7,490 nucleotides of DNA. Source: an uncultured Clostridia bacterium (lineage in GTDB: Bacteria > Bacillota > Clostridia > Christensenellales > CAG-138). Below are positions 6,793 to 7,490 of the stretch, piece by piece. The notes under the pieces are model-generated. The model was given only the letters and a program-made list of their open reading frames with translations. It made no database searches and was not told the DNA's origin. Each line of letters opens with the position of its first letter. Position 1 is the first letter of the stretch. The position numbers and the translations under genes were made by a program. The stretch is from NCBI GenBank assembly GCA_946183765.1, contig CAMHDC010000056.1, positions 1 to 7,490 on the forward strand. Direction: 5' to 3'.

Positions 6793-6801
6793 ATTATAAT
6801 C
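6792..6801. promoter_or_regulatory. 10-bp perfect palindrome at the presumed transcription start
   Basis: GATTATAATC reads the same on both strands and lies just downstream of the -10 box, over the expected +1 position. A looser inverted pair, TAATAC (6786-6791) and GTATTA (6806-6811), brackets it and overlaps the -10 box. This could be an operator for an unseen repressor. It also contains a second TATAAT, but no good -35 box lies 17 bases upstream of that. Confidence 0.4.
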
Positions 6802-6807
6802 CTTTGT

Positions 6808-6836
6808 ATTATATAAAAAAACAGAAGAAAAGTCAA
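6808..6836 (-). promoter_or_regulatory. Sigma-A promoter of the polysaccharide operon
   Basis: The -35 box TTGACT (6836-6831) and -10 box TATAAT (6813-6808) are separated by exactly 17 bases, a T-rich spacer with a run of seven T. This is one base from full consensus. Transcription should start near 6801, giving a leader of about 230 nt before the dehydratase. It lies downstream of the loaP terminator, so the operon has its own strong start and does not depend on the loaP transcript. Confidence 0.85.
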
Positions 6837-6893
6837 CCGGAGGGAAATGGGTCGGCCTGTGCCGAAAAAGCCCCGCGCCCCGGCAAAAACGCG

Positions 6894-6919
6894 AAAAAAG
6901 CACGGCTTTTGCCGTGCTT
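6894..6919 (-). terminator. Intrinsic terminator after loaP
   Basis: On the minus strand GCACGGC (6917-6911) pairs perfectly with GCCGTGC (6906-6900) across an AAAA loop, followed by TTTTTT (6899-6894). Two further A-T pairs extend the stem at its base. It starts 22 bases after the loaP stop codon and separates loaP from the promoter of the downstream operon. On the plus strand there is no T-run after the hairpin, so it acts in one direction. Confidence 0.9.
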
Positions 6920-6941
6920 CGATGGATCTTCCGTTTTCTCC

Positions 6942-7454
6942 CTATTTCGGCTGCTGATCCGGGCGCTCCTGAACGTACTCCACGGCGCACCAGATGGTGT
7001 GGAACATGTTCTCCTCCCCGCCCACGGCCACCTGGACCTGGCGGCGGCCCTTGTTCACCTTCAGCACCCGGCCCTCCATGCCCAGCAGGGGGCCGCTGAC
7101 GAAGGCGATCTTGGTGCCCACCTTCACCACCTGGGAAACGTCGATGACCCCCGCCTGCATCTCGAGCCACTTCACGAAATCCAGATCCGCCCCCCTGAGC
7201 TCCGGGGTCTCGTCCCGGTAGTGGAGGATCTTCAGCACGGCGGAGTAGCGGATGATGCCGGTCCAGTCGGGTTCCTGCTCCTGCTGGAAGAACACGTACC
7301 CGGGCAGCAGCCGGCGGCGGGCCTTCTCCAGGCCCCTCTCCCCGGGCTGAAAGTGCACGGCCATGGGCGCCAGGGGCCGGGCCCCTCGCTCCTGCAGCAT
7401 CCGTATGACGTTCTGTTCCTGTCCCGCCTTGCAGAACAGGCAATACCAGGGCAT
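6942..7454 (-). CDS. loaP: LoaP-type NusG paralog, transcription antiterminator
   Basis: A 170-residue NusG-family protein. Residues 1-100 form the NGN domain that binds RNA polymerase: it opens with W-Y-C-L-F-C-K-A-G-Q-E and has the family hallmark R-R-L-L-P-G-Y-V-F-F at 47-56. Residues about 108-145 form the KOW domain, with V-G-T-K-I-A-F-V-S-G at 112-121 and G-M-E-G-R-V-L-K-V-N-K-G-R at 125-137. A paralog rather than housekeeping NusG is indicated by its place at the head of a polysaccharide cluster, the lack of the secE/rplK neighbourhood, and divergence from core NusG. LoaP proteins of Firmicutes promote processive readthrough in secondary-metabolite and polysaccharide operons after recognising a leader RNA hairpin. 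Start: ATG 7454 with AAGGAG at 7465-7460, spacer 5. Its frame stays open to the window edge, so a longer form cannot be fully excluded. The 36 bases upstream hold no visible promoter. Confidence 0.92.
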   Translation of the reverse strand: MPWYCLFCKAGQEQNVIRMLQERGARPLAPMAVHFQPGERGLEKARRRLLPGYVFFQQEQEPDWTGIIRYSAVLKILHYRDETPELRGADLDFVKWLEMQAGVIDVSQVVKVGTKIAFVSGPLLGMEGRVLKVNKGRRQVQVAVGGEENMFHTIWCAVEYVQERPDQQPK

Positions 7455-7490
7455 CCTCTCTCCTTCACTTGCCGTCAGGCATACATCACT

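Larger units (their letters stand above)
6570..6801 (-). promoter_or_regulatory. Long structured 5' leader of the polysaccharide operon
   Basis: From the presumed transcript start near 6801 to the dehydratase ATG there are about 230 bases without a supported gene. The stretch contains a tandem hexamer, a heptamer direct repeat, an alternating (CG)5 run at 6699-6708 and two predicted stem-loops (listed separately). I see no hairpin followed by a U-run in the direction of transcription, so no intrinsic terminator is visible inside the leader. LoaP proteins are known to act through hairpins in leaders of the operons they control, and loaP is the gene immediately upstream, so this leader is the natural place for LoaP loading. 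That assignment is inference; no consensus was matched. Confidence 0.55.

Noticed and set aside
6769..6860. Possible invertible promoter for phase variation
   Set aside because: I looked for longer inverted repeats flanking the promoter, as in invertible capsule promoters, and saw only short ones; no recombinase gene is present in the window.
6852..6865. Short hairpin TCGGC-CTGT-GCCGA between the terminator and the promoter
   Set aside because: On the plus strand it is followed by A rather than T, and on the minus strand the T-run precedes it, so it does not work as an intrinsic terminator in either direction.
1..7490. CRISPR arrays, tRNA or rRNA genes, insertion sequences
   Set aside because: No regularly spaced repeats, cloverleaf-like sequences, transposase motifs or terminal inverted repeats were seen on either strand.

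Overview
The window is one strand-uniform piece of a surface-polysaccharide or glycoconjugate cluster. Every gene I can support lies on the minus strand, so the order of transcription runs from high to low coordinates. GC is high (a hand-counted 60-base sample in the dehydratase gene is 70%), Shine-Dalgarno sites are strong purine-rich ones, the main promoter is a near-consensus sigma-A type, and the first gene encodes a LoaP-type NusG paralog. Together these suggest a GC-rich member of the Clostridia (Oscillospirales-like gut Firmicute). That placement is inference; there is no rRNA or other marker in the window.

Layout in transcription order: (1) loaP, a NusG-family antiterminator (7454-6942), followed after 22 bases by an intrinsic terminator (6919-6894). 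(2) A 372-base intergenic stretch (6941-6570) holding that terminator, a TTGACT-17-TATAAT promoter (6836-6808), a palindrome and a hexamer repeat at the presumed transcript start, and a GC-rich leader of about 230 nt with two predicted stem-loops. (3) A membrane-anchored nucleotide-sugar 4,6-dehydratase of the PglF/CapD/FlaA1 type (6569-4557). (4) A DegT/PglE-type PLP aminotransferase (4495-3206). (5) A PglC-type monotopic phosphoglycosyl transferase (3193-2543). (6) A FemAB/GNAT-fold protein (2541-1549). (7) A GT4 glycosyltransferase of the WbuB-like group (1517-270). (8) The first 78 codons of a Gfo/Idh/MocA oxidoreductase (235-1), cut by the window edge.

The genes read as a biosynthetic line. 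The dehydratase and aminotransferase convert UDP-GlcNAc to a UDP-4-amino-4,6-dideoxy sugar. The phosphoglycosyl transferase loads a phosphosugar onto undecaprenyl phosphate at the membrane. The GT4 enzyme extends the chain, and the oxidoreductase probably begins a second nucleotide-sugar branch. The PglD-type N-acetyltransferase expected between aminotransferase and phosphoglycosyl transferase is absent from the window. A FemAB/GNAT-like gene, separated from the transferase gene by one base, sits where an acylating enzyme could be. LoaP, made from just upstream, is likely to load on the long leader and let polymerase read through the operon.

The most interesting parts are the LoaP/leader pair, in which I see no intrinsic terminator between promoter and first gene, and the possible replacement of PglD by a FemAB-like enzyme. 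The enzymes themselves belong to known families; I do not see a wholly new system here.
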